Assembly (NCBI GenBank): GCA_041658725.1
Contig: JBAZZQ010000004.1
Span: 34,711 to 98,710 of the forward strand
Origin: JBAZZQ01 sp041658725
GTDB lineage: Bacteria > Planctomycetota > Phycisphaerae > JAAYCJ01
Direction: 5' to 3'
Length of the DNA stretch: 64,000 nucleotides
The translations under genes were made by a program, and so were the position numbers. Position 1 is the stretch's first letter; every line of letters begins with the position of its first letter. Shown one piece after another: positions 1-9,260 of the stretch. The notes below the pieces were generated by a model that ran no database searches, was not told where the DNA came from, and saw only the letters and a program-made list of their open reading frames with translations.

Positions 1-2
1 CG

Positions 3-1811
3 TTGGGCCGGTATCGGGATGAAACATTGACGGACAGGCTTATAGGATTAGCCGCCGATGCCAAGCGACCGGTAGGGCAACGATTAGCCACGATTGAAAC
101 GCTGGGAAAAATTCGATCCAAAACCACGATTTCCGCTCTGATTAAATTGATGGAGGCCAACATCAGCGGTCAGAGCAAGCGAAATGAAATCGAAACCGCC
201 TGTGAAAAAAGCCTCAAGGAGTTGACGCGCGTCGATCTGGGAACGAATATTAAAGCATGGAAGAATTGGTGGGAGAAAAACAAGAATAAAAGCGTGGTCC
301 AATGGCTGGAAAGCCAGTTGGACGTTGTGACGAATGAAAACCGTGATTTAAGGAAACGCATGGAGCAGACCGATCAGGCCCTTATCCAGACCGCCGCCAA
401 ACTTTTTCGGTTAAGCTCACCCAATGAAGCGGACCGGGTGAAGGTTATTCAGGAATATCTTGCCGGCCCGCTGCCCGCCCAGAGGCGCGCCGGACTGGAG
501 CTTTTAACGGCCTTCATTTCCCCCAAGCAGAAGATTCCCGATGCCCTTCATCCGGCAATTCGCGATTTGATCGACGATCCCGATCCGGAGGTTCGACGGG
601 CCTGTGCCAAGGTCCTGGGTGACAGCAACGACACTCAGGCCATTGGGCAAATCCTCCGGCAACTGGACGCCGAGACCGATCCTGCCGTCAAACAGGCCCT
701 CCTGGTCGCGATCGGACAACTGGGTGACAAGGACATTTTGAACAATCTTATCGGGTATCTAAATTCTCCCATCGACCAGGTCAGTGTCGGAGCGGTCCGG
801 GCCATCGCGAAAATCTTTCAAAACCAGAAAAGTGGAGTAAGCTCCCAACGTGACCATATCGCTCAGGCGCTCTTGAAACGCTACAAGCAATCCGGCGACG
901 ATCAAATTCAGTTGAAACAGGAGATACTGATCACGATGGGGATGATCTCGGATTATCGATTCCGGCAGTTATTCGAGCAGGAGTTGGGCAATGCGAATGC
1001 CGATATTCGCCTCTATGCCGCCCGAGGAATGGCTCGGCTGGGGGATGAAAAAATAGCCGACCTGCTCATCGAGCAATTGAAAGATTCCGAGCCCGCGGTT
1101 CGGGCCGAACTCGCCAGCGGGATCGCCTCGCTGACTTCGGACCCCCACGCCGTGGAAATTCTGCTGACCAGAACGAATCCGAATTTTGAAAAGGATAACC
1201 AGGTCCGGCAGAGCAACTGGATCGCCGTGCTGACGATGATCAAACATTGGTCGGTCGAGGAGCAGTTGCGATGGGCGAATAAGTTGACCCTGCAAAGCGA
1301 CATGCTCAGCCAGGAGCAGATGACGGCCCTGGTGGAAACACTTGGCGCACAGATCATGGAGCAGTCCAACGCCTGGCCTCCCGATCAAAGATTCGGCATC
1401 ATGATCAACTTTGGAAAATTCCTGCTCAAAACAGGTCAACCCGAGGATTCAGTAAAATATTTCCGACAGGCCATCACAGCCGCCAAACAGCTTTCCTTGG
1501 CAAAACCTCTGGAAAGCGCCGATCAGTTACTCAGCGAACTTTTCCAGACTCCGGCCTCGGACACTGTGATTTCCCAATACCTGAGCAGCCTGGTGGGACT
1601 CCTGGAGCAGGACCAGTTGGAAACCATTGTCGTACATTTTATTCACTGGGCGGAACACCCCGCCAACACCCGCACAGCGGCGAAAATTTGCAAGCGGTTG
1701 AGTAAAGATTTTCTAAATGGTGTCTCCGAAAATTCCAAAGATAAACTTGTGTCTTTTTCCAGGACCAACGTTTCGGAACCGACAACGAAACGTGCATTAA
1801 GCAGTAAGTAG
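3..1811 (+). CDS. HEAT-repeat protein, 5' end outside the window
   Basis: The frame is open from the first bases of the window and has only a TTG near its start, so the true start is probably upstream and the 602 residues seen are a partial protein. Residues about 150-400 are helical repeats of HEAT type (for example DPDPEVRRACAKVLGD and DSEPAVRAELASGIASL), which normally act as protein-protein scaffolds. A WKNWWEKNK segment and a short coiled coil lie before them (about 85-130), and a TPR-like helix pair (about 470-500) follows. No catalytic motif is visible. The ROK kinase gene starts 13 bp downstream on the same strand, so the two may be co-transcribed. The specific role is unknown. Confidence 0.8.
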   Translation: MGRYRDETLTDRLIGLAADAKRPVGQRLATIETLGKIRSKTTISALIKLMEANISGQSKRNEIETACEKSLKELTRVDLGTNIKAWKNWWEKNKNKSVVQWLESQLDVVTNENRDLRKRMEQTDQALIQTAAKLFRLSSPNEADRVKVIQEYLAGPLPAQRRAGLELLTAFISPKQKIPDALHPAIRDLIDDPDPEVRRACAKVLGDSNDTQAIGQILRQLDAETDPAVKQALLVAIGQLGDKDILNNLIGYLNSPIDQVSVGAVRAIAKIFQNQKSGVSSQRDHIAQALLKRYKQSGDDQIQLKQEILITMGMISDYRFRQLFEQELGNANADIRLYAARGMARLGDEKIADLLIEQLKDSEPAVRAELASGIASLTSDPHAVEILLTRTNPNFEKDNQVRQSNWIAVLTMIKHWSVEEQLRWANKLTLQSDMLSQEQMTALVETLGAQIMEQSNAWPPDQRFGIMINFGKFLLKTGQPEDSVKYFRQAITAAKQLSLAKPLESADQLLSELFQTPASDTVISQYLSSLVGLLEQDQLETIVVHFIHWAEHPANTRTAAKICKRLSKDFLNGVSENSKDKLVSFSRTNVSEPTTKRALSSK

Positions 1812-1824
1812 CGGAGAAGAACGT

Positions 1825-2805
1825 ATGGCGTTAAGATATTATCTGGGTATCGACCTTGGCGGAACGAATATCAAAACGGGGGTGGTGGACGAAAACTCGA
1901 AAGTTCATAGCAAGGTGAGCATACCGACCGGAGTGGTGGGCGGACCGGACGAGGTGATTCCACGAATATTCGAGGCTGGCAGGCAGGCGATTGTCCAGGC
2001 GGGCCTGACGATCGGGGATATTTGCGCCATCGGGATCGGAGCGCCCGGGCCACTTCATCATAAAAAAGGGATAATCATTGCCCTGCCGAATCTCTCCGGC
2101 TGGGAGAATTTCCCCATTCGCGAAAAAATCAGCAGTCATTTTCATATCCCGGCCACACTGGAAAACGACGCTAATGTGGCGGCCTGGGGTGAATACTGGG
2201 CCGGGGCCGGAAAAGGAAAACACTCACTCGTTATGTTTACCCTGGGAACTGGCATCGGAGGTGGAATCGTTTATCATGGCCGATTTATTCGCGGCTTTTA
2301 CGATACCGCCGCCGAACTGGGACACATTACCGTCGAACCCAACGGTCGAAAATGTAATTGCGGCCAGCGGGGATGCGTCGAGGCTTATGCCTCAGCCGCC
2401 AACACCGCCAAAATCGCCGTAGAAGGCTTACAAGCCGGGGCGAAAAGTTCCATGAAGGCGATTTACGATCGCGGTGAACCGATTAACACGGAAATCATTC
2501 TCGATCACATGCTCAAAGGAGACCAATACGCCCGCGATCTATGGCATCAGACGTGCCGATACCTCGCCATCGCTTGTGAAGATATGAATCATGTCATAAA
2601 CCCGGAACTGATCGTCTTAGCCGGCGGAATGGTCGGCGCGGGTGATCATTTGCTTCTACCGGTACAAAAATATTACGAAGAATTGCAGGGATATGTATTC
2701 CACGGAAATTCCTCACAAATCGTCCTGGCCAAATTAGGCGGCGACGCCGGACTCGTGGGTGCCGCAGGCGCCGCCAAATTAAATGAGGAGCTAGGCGAAT
2801 TATAA
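1825..2805 (+). CDS. ROK-family sugar kinase (glucokinase-like)
   Basis: A 326-aa cytoplasmic ROK-family protein, expected to phosphorylate glucose or a related hexose with ATP. The ATP-binding motif IDLGGTNIKTG is near residues 9-19, the second phosphate loop GTGIGGGIV near 140, and the ENDANVAAWGEY segment around the catalytic Asp near 110. The ROK zinc site is present as a GH followed by CNCGQRGCVEAYAS near 165-187. No N-terminal helix-turn-helix is present, so this is an enzyme rather than a NagC/XylR-type repressor. The ATG has a GGAG about 8 bases upstream. The substrate cannot be fixed from sequence alone: glucokinase is the likely reading, N-acetylglucosamine or mannose kinase are alternatives. 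Confidence 0.9.
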   Translation: MALRYYLGIDLGGTNIKTGVVDENSKVHSKVSIPTGVVGGPDEVIPRIFEAGRQAIVQAGLTIGDICAIGIGAPGPLHHKKGIIIALPNLSGWENFPIREKISSHFHIPATLENDANVAAWGEYWAGAGKGKHSLVMFTLGTGIGGGIVYHGRFIRGFYDTAAELGHITVEPNGRKCNCGQRGCVEAYASAANTAKIAVEGLQAGAKSSMKAIYDRGEPINTEIILDHMLKGDQYARDLWHQTCRYLAIACEDMNHVINPELIVLAGGMVGAGDHLLLPVQKYYEELQGYVFHGNSSQIVLAKLGGDAGLVGAAGAAKLNEELGEL

Positions 2806-2822
2806 TTCGCTTTCACGACCGC

Positions 2823-5084
2823 CTACTTCTTACTCTTTTTCGCCTGGTCCAACGCCGACGAGAACCATCCGCCGGAAGGTTTTGACGAAAAGGCCGGTTT
2901 CGCCGCCTTGCTGATATTTGGCTTACCCTCCGCCTTCTTCTGTGATTTTGGTTCCTCCGACTTTTCCGAATCATTCTTCATCGACAGCGCAATCCGTTTG
3001 CGGGCAAGATCAACCTCCGTAACCGTCACCAGAACCTTCTGATTCACCTTGACCACTTCCGACGGGTCTTTGACAAAATGGTCCGACAATTGGCTGATGT
3101 GGACCAAACCATCCTGATGCACTCCGATGTCCACAAACGCCCCAAAAGCCGTAACGTTCGTCACAATCCCTGGCAGTTTCATCCCCGGCCTGACGTCCTC
3201 GATCTTTTCCACACCCTGGGCAAATTGAAATACTTCAAATTTGTCTCGCGGATCGCGTCCGGGTTTGGCCAATTCCGACAAGATATCCGTCAGCGTCGGC
3301 AAGCCCGCCTTTTCGGTCACATATTTTTTAAGATCGATCTTTTTGCGTAGTTCATCAACACGCATCAGGTCCTGAACCGAGCAACCGAGATCGGCCGACA
3401 TCGTATCGACAATCGGATAACTTTCCGGGTGAACGGCGCTCGTATCGAGTGGATTAGCACCATCCCGAATGCGAAGAAATCCCGCCGCCTGCTCAAACGC
3501 CTTAGGACCAAGCCGCGAAACTTTTTTAAGCTCCTGGCGCGACTTGAACGGTCCATTTTCATTCCGGTACGAAATAATATTCCCCGCTAATTGCGGACCC
3601 AAACCGGACACATAAGTTAGCAGTTCTTTACTGGCGGTATTGACCTCTACCCCGACACTGTTTACGCAACTGGCAACGACGTCGTCCAGGCTTCGACGCA
3701 AGGCCGTCTGATCCACGTCATGCTGATATTGTCCGACTCCGATGGACTTGGGATCGATTTTCACCAGTTCCGCCAACGGGTCCATCATCCGACGACCGAT
3801 GGAAACCGACCCCCGAACCGTAAGGTCATAATCGGAAAATTCCTCCCTCGCCACCTCCGAAGCCGAATAAATCGACGCGCCGCTTTCATTGACCATGACC
3901 ACCAGGATAGACGCCGGAAGACCGATCAATTGGATAAACGTCTGTGTCTCTCGGCTGGCCGTACCGTTGCCGATGGCAATCGCCTCAATCTTGAATCGTT
4001 CACAAAGAGCCATGATCGTCAGTTTCGCATCCGATTGTGTGGGAAAAATCACGTCGTGGTGCAGCAATTTCCCCTGCCGGTCCAAACAGACCACCTTGCA
4101 TCCGGTTCGAAACCCCGGGTCAATCGCCAGCACATTTTTCTGTCCCAGCGGCGGAGCCATCAGAAGTTCCCGCAGGTTCTCGGCAAATACTTTGATCGCC
4201 ACTTCATCGGCACGCTTCTTAGCCTCCATGCGGATTTCCGTCTCCATCGACGAAAGCAGCAGCCGTTTGTAACTGTCTTGAACGGCCTCTTTCACCTGTT
4301 GCGAAACCGGACCATCGCCCTTGACGGCAAGCGATTCTAATATCGCAATCGCTTCCTCTTCCGGCGGTGCCACGCGCAGGGTCAGAACCCCTTCATTTTC
4401 ACCCCGCATCATGGCCAGCACACGATGCGAAGGCGCCGTCGCCACCGGTTCGCTCCAATCAAAGTAATCCTTGAATTTAATCCCTTCCTCTTTTTTCTCC
4501 TCGATCACGGTTGAGATGAACATGCCTTTTTGATTGAAAAAATCCCGCATCTTCGCCCGGGCGGCCTGATCTTCATTGACGCGTTCGGCGATAATGTCTC
4601 GTGCCCCGGCCAAAGCGTCTTGGGCCGTTTCCACTCCCTTTTCAGCATTCACAAACGTCTGTGCCTCAGCCACTGGATCAATCGGCCCCTGCGCCCAAAG
4701 AAGGTCGGCTAGCGGTTCCAACCCTTTTTCCTTCGCGATGGTGGCTCGCGTTCGCCGTTTCGGACGATAGGGCAGATAAATATCTTCCAGCACCGCCAAC
4801 GTTTGGGCCTCTTGAATCTTTTCCTTCAACTCATCGGTCAGCAGATTCCGCTCATCGAGCGATTTTAAAATCGCTTCCCGGCGCGTATCCAGTTCCATCA
4901 ATTGAATAAGCCTGTCCCGGATGGCCGTAATTTGAACCTCGTCAAGCGAACCGGTAGCTTCTTTCCGATACCGTGCGATAAAAGGAACGGTAGCATCTTC
5001 CTCAAGAAGAACACCTGTCGCCAGGACCTGGGTGGGATTTAACTTCAGTTCCGCCGCGATCTTTAAAATATGCAGTTCGTTCAT
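2823..5084 (-). CDS. tex: Tex-family S1 RNA-binding protein
   Basis: A 753-aa protein with the full Tex layout: N-terminal Tex helices (RYRKEATGSLDE near 39-50), a YqgF/RNase H-like domain (AIDPGFRTGCK near 320), tandem helix-hairpin-helix motifs (SGLGPQLAGNI and SRLGPKAFEQAAGFLRI, about 490-545), and a C-terminal S1 domain (GIVTNVTAFGAFVDIGVHQD, about 640-705). It ends in a Lys-rich tail. Tex is a nucleic-acid-binding protein linked to transcription and RNA turnover. It converges with the ROK gene, 17 bp between stop codons. A stem-loop separates it from the upstream FKBP gene on the same strand. Confidence 0.95.
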   Translation of the reverse strand: MNELHILKIAAELKLNPTQVLATGVLLEEDATVPFIARYRKEATGSLDEVQITAIRDRLIQLMELDTRREAILKSLDERNLLTDELKEKIQEAQTLAVLEDIYLPYRPKRRTRATIAKEKGLEPLADLLWAQGPIDPVAEAQTFVNAEKGVETAQDALAGARDIIAERVNEDQAARAKMRDFFNQKGMFISTVIEEKKEEGIKFKDYFDWSEPVATAPSHRVLAMMRGENEGVLTLRVAPPEEEAIAILESLAVKGDGPVSQQVKEAVQDSYKRLLLSSMETEIRMEAKKRADEVAIKVFAENLRELLMAPPLGQKNVLAIDPGFRTGCKVVCLDRQGKLLHHDVIFPTQSDAKLTIMALCERFKIEAIAIGNGTASRETQTFIQLIGLPASILVVMVNESGASIYSASEVAREEFSDYDLTVRGSVSIGRRMMDPLAELVKIDPKSIGVGQYQHDVDQTALRRSLDDVVASCVNSVGVEVNTASKELLTYVSGLGPQLAGNIISYRNENGPFKSRQELKKVSRLGPKAFEQAAGFLRIRDGANPLDTSAVHPESYPIVDTMSADLGCSVQDLMRVDELRKKIDLKKYVTEKAGLPTLTDILSELAKPGRDPRDKFEVFQFAQGVEKIEDVRPGMKLPGIVTNVTAFGAFVDIGVHQDGLVHISQLSDHFVKDPSEVVKVNQKVLVTVTEVDLARKRIALSMKNDSEKSEEPKSQKKAEGKPNISKAAKPAFSSKPSGGWFSSALDQAKKSKK

Positions 5085-5099
5085 CTAATCCTCAAAAGA

Positions 5100-5131
5100 A
5101 GAATGGGAAACAGCAGGCTGTTTCCCATTCT
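5100..5131 (-). terminator. Stem-loop terminator after the FKBP gene
   Basis: A nearly perfect palindrome, AGAATGGGAAACAGC against GCTGTTTCCCATTCT, lies between the FKBP stop and the tex start. On the minus strand it is followed by TCTTTTG, and on the plus strand by CTTT. It probably ends FKBP transcription just before tex. Confidence 0.6.
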
Positions 5132-5164
5132 TTAAATTACAGTTCGTGTAAAGTATTCAACAAT

Positions 5165-6010
5165 TTAGTTGGCTTTTGCCGGTGCCTTGGGTGCCATACG
5201 CATTCCAGGCGGCATTCGCATGGCCGGTCCGGTGGTCGGCGGGGTCTTTAAGATTTCCAGCAATTCCACTTCAAAGACGAGCGTGGAATTACCCTGAATA
5301 TTGGTTCCGCCCGGTCGGCTGGGGGGAGCGCCACGTTCACCGTAACCCAGGTTGGCCGGAATGAACAGTTCATATTTGGACCCGACTTTCATCAACTGCA
5401 AAGCTTCGGACCAGCCGGGGATAACGCCTCGGACCGGAAACTCGGCCGGTTGACCCGGTTTGGAGCTATCGAATTCTTTTCCATCGACCAGCGTGCCGCG
5501 ATAGTTGACCTTGACCATATCGGTGTCTTTGGGCATTACACCCGTTCCTTCTTTAATGATTTTGTATTGCAGACCGCTCTTGGTGGTCTTGACGCCATCT
5601 TTCTTGGCGTTTTCAGCGAGGTACTTCGTGCCCTTCTCCAGATTTTCCTTGGCGATCTTGGCCTGTCGTTCCATCATTCCCTTTTGAAGATTCATGAAAG
5701 TGCTCTGCACCTCTTCCTGGGTCATGTCCCGAGGTTTATCGTTGACCACGTCTTCGATAGCTTTGAAGAGGATCGGAAGATTGATTTGGATATCACCGGA
5801 TTTAATCCCGTTATTGAGGCTTTGTCCGATGTTCATACCGATGGCATAACTGAGTTTGTCTGTGTCATTGTCAAAGGCGGACTTTTTCGGGGCGGGCACA
5901 TCCTTTTTCACGGGTTCTGTGGGGGCTGCTTCCTTCGTGTCGGCCGTCACCACTGAAAACGTTGTCAGGAGGATGGCGGCAATCGTCGTCAAAATCAATG
6001 TCTTTTTCAT
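5165..6010 (-). CDS. Exported FKBP-type peptidyl-prolyl isomerase
   Basis: A 281-aa protein with an FKBP_N dimerisation domain (about 45-150) and a C-terminal FKBP catalytic domain (about 160-260). Recognisable parts are VKVNYRGTLVDGKEFDSS, the VIPGWSEALQLM loop and IPANLGYGERGAP. The first 23 residues form a signal peptide (MKKTLILTTIAAILLTTFS), so it acts in the periplasm as a folding helper. I chose the ATG at 6010 because it has GGAAGTG at proper spacing and starts directly with the signal peptide. An in-frame ATG 39 bases upstream would put extra residues before it. The tail is rich in Pro and Met. Confidence 0.93.
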   Translation of the reverse strand: MKKTLILTTIAAILLTTFSVVTADTKEAAPTEPVKKDVPAPKKSAFDNDTDKLSYAIGMNIGQSLNNGIKSGDIQINLPILFKAIEDVVNDKPRDMTQEEVQSTFMNLQKGMMERQAKIAKENLEKGTKYLAENAKKDGVKTTKSGLQYKIIKEGTGVMPKDTDMVKVNYRGTLVDGKEFDSSKPGQPAEFPVRGVIPGWSEALQLMKVGSKYELFIPANLGYGERGAPPSRPGGTNIQGNSTLVFEVELLEILKTPPTTGPAMRMPPGMRMAPKAPAKAN

Positions 6011-6177
6011 ATTCACTTCCTTTATTAAAAAATGGTTATTGAGTGTCATAGTCTCTCATGCCCCGATGGAAATAACAACGAAAATTTTATTTTTTTACCA
6101 AAAATTAGACTAAAATCCGCACCCGGACCGTCATAATGGTGGATGAACGTTCAATCCTTCGTTGAGGGCACTTGGAT

Positions 6178-6720
6178 ATGCTGGAAGACCGGCGTTTGCT
6201 GAAAAAACTGCACCAGGGCGATCAAAACGCTTTACGGAGCATCTATGAAAAGCACAAGGACGATCTGATCACGGTCGCCCGGTGCCTGCTCGGGGATGTT
6301 GCCGCCGCCGAGGATTGCCTGCACGATGTTTTCGTGTTTTTCGCCGCCAATCCTTCAGCCATTAACATCCGCAGCAGTTTGAAAGGATATCTGATTGCCA
6401 GTATCGCCAATCGTGCCCGCGACCAGCTTCGTAAACGATCCAGACAGCCGGTCTTGATCGCCGAAGTCCCCGATCCGGTCGGACGCGACGCGGAACCGGG
6501 CGTACAAATGATGGATTGCGAGGAAACGAATCGTGCTGTGGCAGCCCTGGCCGAGTTGCCGTTTGAACAGCGCGAGGTAATTACCCTGCATCTTCAAGGC
6601 GAGATGACGTTCAAGGAAATTTCCGAACTCCAGGATGTTTCGATCAATACTCTGCAAAGCCGGTACCGGTATGGACTCGATAAACTGCGTACGCTTCTAA
6701 ATACAGGAGCACAAAAATGA
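6178..6720 (+). CDS. ECF-type RNA polymerase sigma factor
   Basis: A 180-aa sigma-70-family factor of extracytoplasmic-function size. Region 2 covers roughly residues 5-80 (DQNALRSIYEKHKDDLITVA, AAEDCLHDVFVFF) and region 4 roughly 115-170 (LPFEQREVITLHLQGEMTFK, then a helix-turn-helix with SINTLQSRYRYGLDKLR). The ATG at 6178 is preferred over the TTG at 6172 because GAGGG lies 9 bases before the ATG but only 3 before the TTG. Its stop overlaps the next start as ATGA, so the two proteins are translationally coupled, as sigma/anti-sigma pairs often are. Confidence 0.93.
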   Translation: MLEDRRLLKKLHQGDQNALRSIYEKHKDDLITVARCLLGDVAAAEDCLHDVFVFFAANPSAINIRSSLKGYLIASIANRARDQLRKRSRQPVLIAEVPDPVGRDAEPGVQMMDCEETNRAVAALAELPFEQREVITLHLQGEMTFKEISELQDVSINTLQSRYRYGLDKLRTLLNTGAQK

Positions 6721-7952
6721 AACCTGCAGATAACATAGAACAATTAATTAAAGAATTTCGTGTAAGGACGACCGATGCGGCGGACCGGCGAATCTTAACC
6801 GCCGCCGCAAAGGCCCTGGAACAATCTGTAAAACCCCGTGTTGATAATAATCGATCAACCCATTTTATGAGGAGATTTATTATGAAAAATTCATGGACTA
6901 AATTTGCGACCGCCGCGGCGGCGCTGATTATTGCGGCTGTGCTTTTTGTGACGTTTGTCGATAAAACAAGCACCCCGGCCTACGCCATCGAGCAGACGAT
7001 TGCAGCCAGCCATAGTGTGCGGTACTTGCACATTAAGGCGCAGATAATTGCATCACCCAACCAGGGAAACGCCCAAGTTTGGCTTCACTTTGCTGAGACC
7101 GGCGAACTCTTTCGTTGCCGACTGGAAATGTCGAAAGGCTCGCCGAACGTGATTGTCTATCACGATAACGTGACGGATTTCTGGCATGAGAAAAAAAAGA
7201 TGCTCATGACCTTTAAGAATCAAGCCTTTGCCGCGGATGCGGTAAAGGCTATGCAAGAGATGGATCCTAAACTATCCGTACAGAATCTGAAGAATTTGCA
7301 GAGTGAAGGGAAGGTTAAAATCGAGATTCAGGAATTTTCAAATAAAAGTGATCCTGTGATTTTAACTGCGACCTATTTGCCGGGAAGTCCCACACCGGAC
7401 AGACGGTTGGTTTTGTATATTGATCAGGAGACCAAGCTGGTAGCGAAGATGGACCGTTATACACTTATCAAAGACGAATATGTTCTCCAAAAACAGTTGG
7501 AATTCCTGGAATACAATAAGCCGATTGATGATAAGATGTTTGTGCTGGATGTTCCGCCCGATACCATCCGCTATGATCAAACCAAACCGGAGGTGGGATT
7601 GGCTCAGGGAACGCTAACCCAGGAAAAAATTGTGGTTAAAGTGGCACGTGAATTTTTTGAAGCTCTCATTGCCAAAGATTATGTTCGGGCCAGCAAAGTT
7701 TTTGCGGGTGCCCAGCCTGAATTTCTTGAAAAAATGCTCAATAGGGAAGGCCCCTTTCATTTAATGAGAATTATCTCGATTGGCAAACCTGTGGATTGTC
7801 CCAGCAAGGACAAGGAAGAAGGTAAACTATTCCGCGTTCCGTGTGTGCTTGAAATTGAGAAGGATGGTGTGAAATCGAATTGGTCTTCCAGTCCCATTAT
7901 CGGGCAAATTCATGAGCAACCGGATCGATGGACGATTACCGGCGGAATTTAA
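6717..7952 (+). CDS. Membrane-anchored LolA-like protein, candidate anti-sigma partner
   Basis: A 411-aa protein with a short cytoplasmic N-terminus (about 1-55), one membrane helix (about 58-82, SWTKFATAAAALIIAAVLFV) and a large outside domain. The outside part first resembles the LolA/DUF2092 beta fold (about 95-280), then has a second domain (about 295-400) like those of secreted ketosteroid-isomerase-fold proteins. The N-terminus (ADNIEQLIKEFRVRTTDAAD) is of a kind I know from proteins paired with ECF sigma factors in Phycisphaerae. The ATGA overlap with the sigma gene supports a role as its membrane regulator. No ZAS zinc motif (HxxxCxxC) is present, so the anti-sigma role is inferred. 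Confidence 0.7.
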   Translation: MKPADNIEQLIKEFRVRTTDAADRRILTAAAKALEQSVKPRVDNNRSTHFMRRFIMKNSWTKFATAAAALIIAAVLFVTFVDKTSTPAYAIEQTIAASHSVRYLHIKAQIIASPNQGNAQVWLHFAETGELFRCRLEMSKGSPNVIVYHDNVTDFWHEKKKMLMTFKNQAFAADAVKAMQEMDPKLSVQNLKNLQSEGKVKIEIQEFSNKSDPVILTATYLPGSPTPDRRLVLYIDQETKLVAKMDRYTLIKDEYVLQKQLEFLEYNKPIDDKMFVLDVPPDTIRYDQTKPEVGLAQGTLTQEKIVVKVAREFFEALIAKDYVRASKVFAGAQPEFLEKMLNREGPFHLMRIISIGKPVDCPSKDKEEGKLFRVPCVLEIEKDGVKSNWSSSPIIGQIHEQPDRWTITGGI

Positions 7953-7980
7953 ATTGATACGGTAAAATATTAATCAAGCG

Positions 7981-8016
7981 TCATGGGCAAGACAAATCGT
8001 CTTGCCCATGATTTTT
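7981..8016 (+). terminator. Intrinsic terminator of the sigma operon
   Basis: A 13-bp perfect stem (TCATGGGCAAGAC with GTCTTGCCCATGA, loop AAATC) followed by five T residues, 28 bp after the stop codon. The arm resembles the CATGGGCAA/TTGCCC palindromes found elsewhere in the window. Confidence 0.85.
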
Positions 8017-8028
8017 ATTCCTGGCATA

Positions 8029-8062
8029 CTAGCCCCCGATGGTAATCGGGGGTTCCTTTCCG
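8029..8062 (+). terminator. Dispersed terminator-like repeat, family A copy 1
   Basis: CTAG followed by an 8-bp stem CCCCCGAT / ATCGGGGG with loop GGTA, then TTCCTTTCC. Near-identical copies are at 11747, 32463 (minus) and 38977. This copy follows an ordinary terminator by about 12 bp. Confidence 0.75.
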
Positions 8063-8099
8063 GAGGTTACGAAACGTGTCTGACAAGAACCCCTCCTGG

Positions 8100-8228
8100 G
8101 TCATCGTCCGGCTTGACCGGACGATCCAGTTTTTTCTTTATGTAATTTTTCCCACACATTTCATATGTCGGAAACCGTTGGCTTTCCGCTGGAGTTACCC
8201 CCGCGAAGGCGGGGGCGAGATGAACCGT
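8100..8228 (+). repeat. Composite palindromic repeat, family C copy 1
   Basis: Begins with the palindrome ATCGTCCGG-CTTGA-CCGGACGAT (8103-8125) and continues through TTTCCGCTGGAGTTACCCCC and a CCCCCGCGAAGGCGGGGG hairpin. The same order of pieces recurs at 55421-55540 with point differences. Short reading frames across it are repeat-derived and not genes. The 7953-8411 gap holds only this and the neighbouring repeats. Confidence 0.8.
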
Positions 8229-8232
8229 ATAC

Positions 8233-8295
8233 GAGCCGCGACCGTGAGGGAGCGGGCAATTAATTTTGTCACCCGCTCCCTCACGGTCGCGGCTC
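8233..8295. repeat. Inverted pair of family B repeats
   Basis: Two copies of the GCGACCGTGAGGGAGCG element face each other as perfect 24-bp arms (8233-8256 and 8272-8295) around a 15-base AT-rich loop. Six further single copies occur in the window, at 12190, 32209, 50900, 52346, 56549 and 60926. Confidence 0.9.
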
Positions 8296-8411
8296 ATATA
8301 TTGCGTGAAAAGCTTGTTACACACAAAAAAACCGAGGGTATATATATTGTTTGCTTTTTCCGTTAAAATTCACTAGAAGAATTTGATGTTGTTATTTACA
8401 GGATAGGAAAA

Positions 8412-9260
8412 ATGTATGGATTGACCGTTTTTGAATTTACCATGCTGATCGGGCTGGGGGGGGTGATCGCGGGGTTTTTAGGGTCTCTGACCGGCCTGGG
8501 CGGTGGGGTGGTGATCGTTCCCCTTTTATCGCTGGTCTTTGGTGTTGATATTCGCTATGCCATCGGGGCTTCGCTGGTATCGGTGATCGCCACTTCCTCG
8601 GGGTCCGCCGCCGCTTATGTCAAGGAAGGTTTGACCAATATCCGAATCGGTATGTTCCTCGAAATCGCCACCACACTGGGCGCCCTGGTCGGGGCTTTTC
8701 TGGCCGCGAAAATTTCCACCGGGTCCATTGCCGTGGTATTCGGCATCATCTTGTTCGTTTCCGCCTGGTTATCAAGCCGGCATCGACCTGAATATCTGGA
8801 AAACCAAAAGCCTCATCCCCTGGCGGTTCGTTTGAAAATGAATGGCAGCTACCCAACCCCGGCCGGGCCTTGTTCCTATACCGTGCAGGGAGTTCCCGCC
8901 GGTTTCAGCATGATGTTTGTCGCGGGAATCATCTCCGGTCTTTTGGGGATCGGCTCCGGGGCCTTTAAAGTGCTGGCGATGGATCAGGTCATGCGGATTC
9001 CCTTTAAGGTCTCCACCACCACCAGCAACTTTATGATCGGAGTAACAGCGGCCGCCAGTGCGGGAGTTTATCTCAACCTGGGATATATCGACCCGGGACT
9101 GGTCATGCCGGTGATGCTGGGCGTGCTGGCCGGTTCCCTGATCGGGACTCGCGTACTGGTTTTAGCTCATACCAGGATACTTCGAATTATCTTCAGCGGG
9201 GTCATTTTTGTTTTAGCCCTTGAAATGATTTATAACGGTCTCGCCGGAGGGTTGAAATGA
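8412..9260 (+). CDS. TauE/SafE-family membrane exporter
   Basis: A 282-aa polytopic inner-membrane protein. It has the two-fold TauE/SafE repeat, with glycine-rich first helices in each half (GVIAGFLGSLTGLGGGVVIV near 17-36, and FVAGIISGLLGIGSGAFKV near 175-193). About eight membrane helices can be traced. The family moves sulfite, sulfoacetate or other organosulfur anions out of the cell, or takes part in anion exchange, but the substrate is not shown here. An AGGA lies 6 bases before the ATG. The DUF1634 gene overlaps its stop by ATGA, a typical pairing. Confidence 0.92.
   Translation: MYGLTVFEFTMLIGLGGVIAGFLGSLTGLGGGVVIVPLLSLVFGVDIRYAIGASLVSVIATSSGSAAAYVKEGLTNIRIGMFLEIATTLGALVGAFLAAKISTGSIAVVFGIILFVSAWLSSRHRPEYLENQKPHPLAVRLKMNGSYPTPAGPCSYTVQGVPAGFSMMFVAGIISGLLGIGSGAFKVLAMDQVMRIPFKVSTTTSNFMIGVTAAASAGVYLNLGYIDPGLVMPVMLGVLAGSLIGTRVLVLAHTRILRIIFSGVIFVLALEMIYNGLAGGLK

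Noticed and set aside
4601..4909. A 102-aa plus-strand frame
   Set aside because: It is antisense to tex, which is complete and well supported.
8067..8366. Open frames of 85-96 aa on both strands
   Set aside because: They run through palindromic repeats (families B and C). The RDREGA and PHGRGS-type residues are translations of the repeat.
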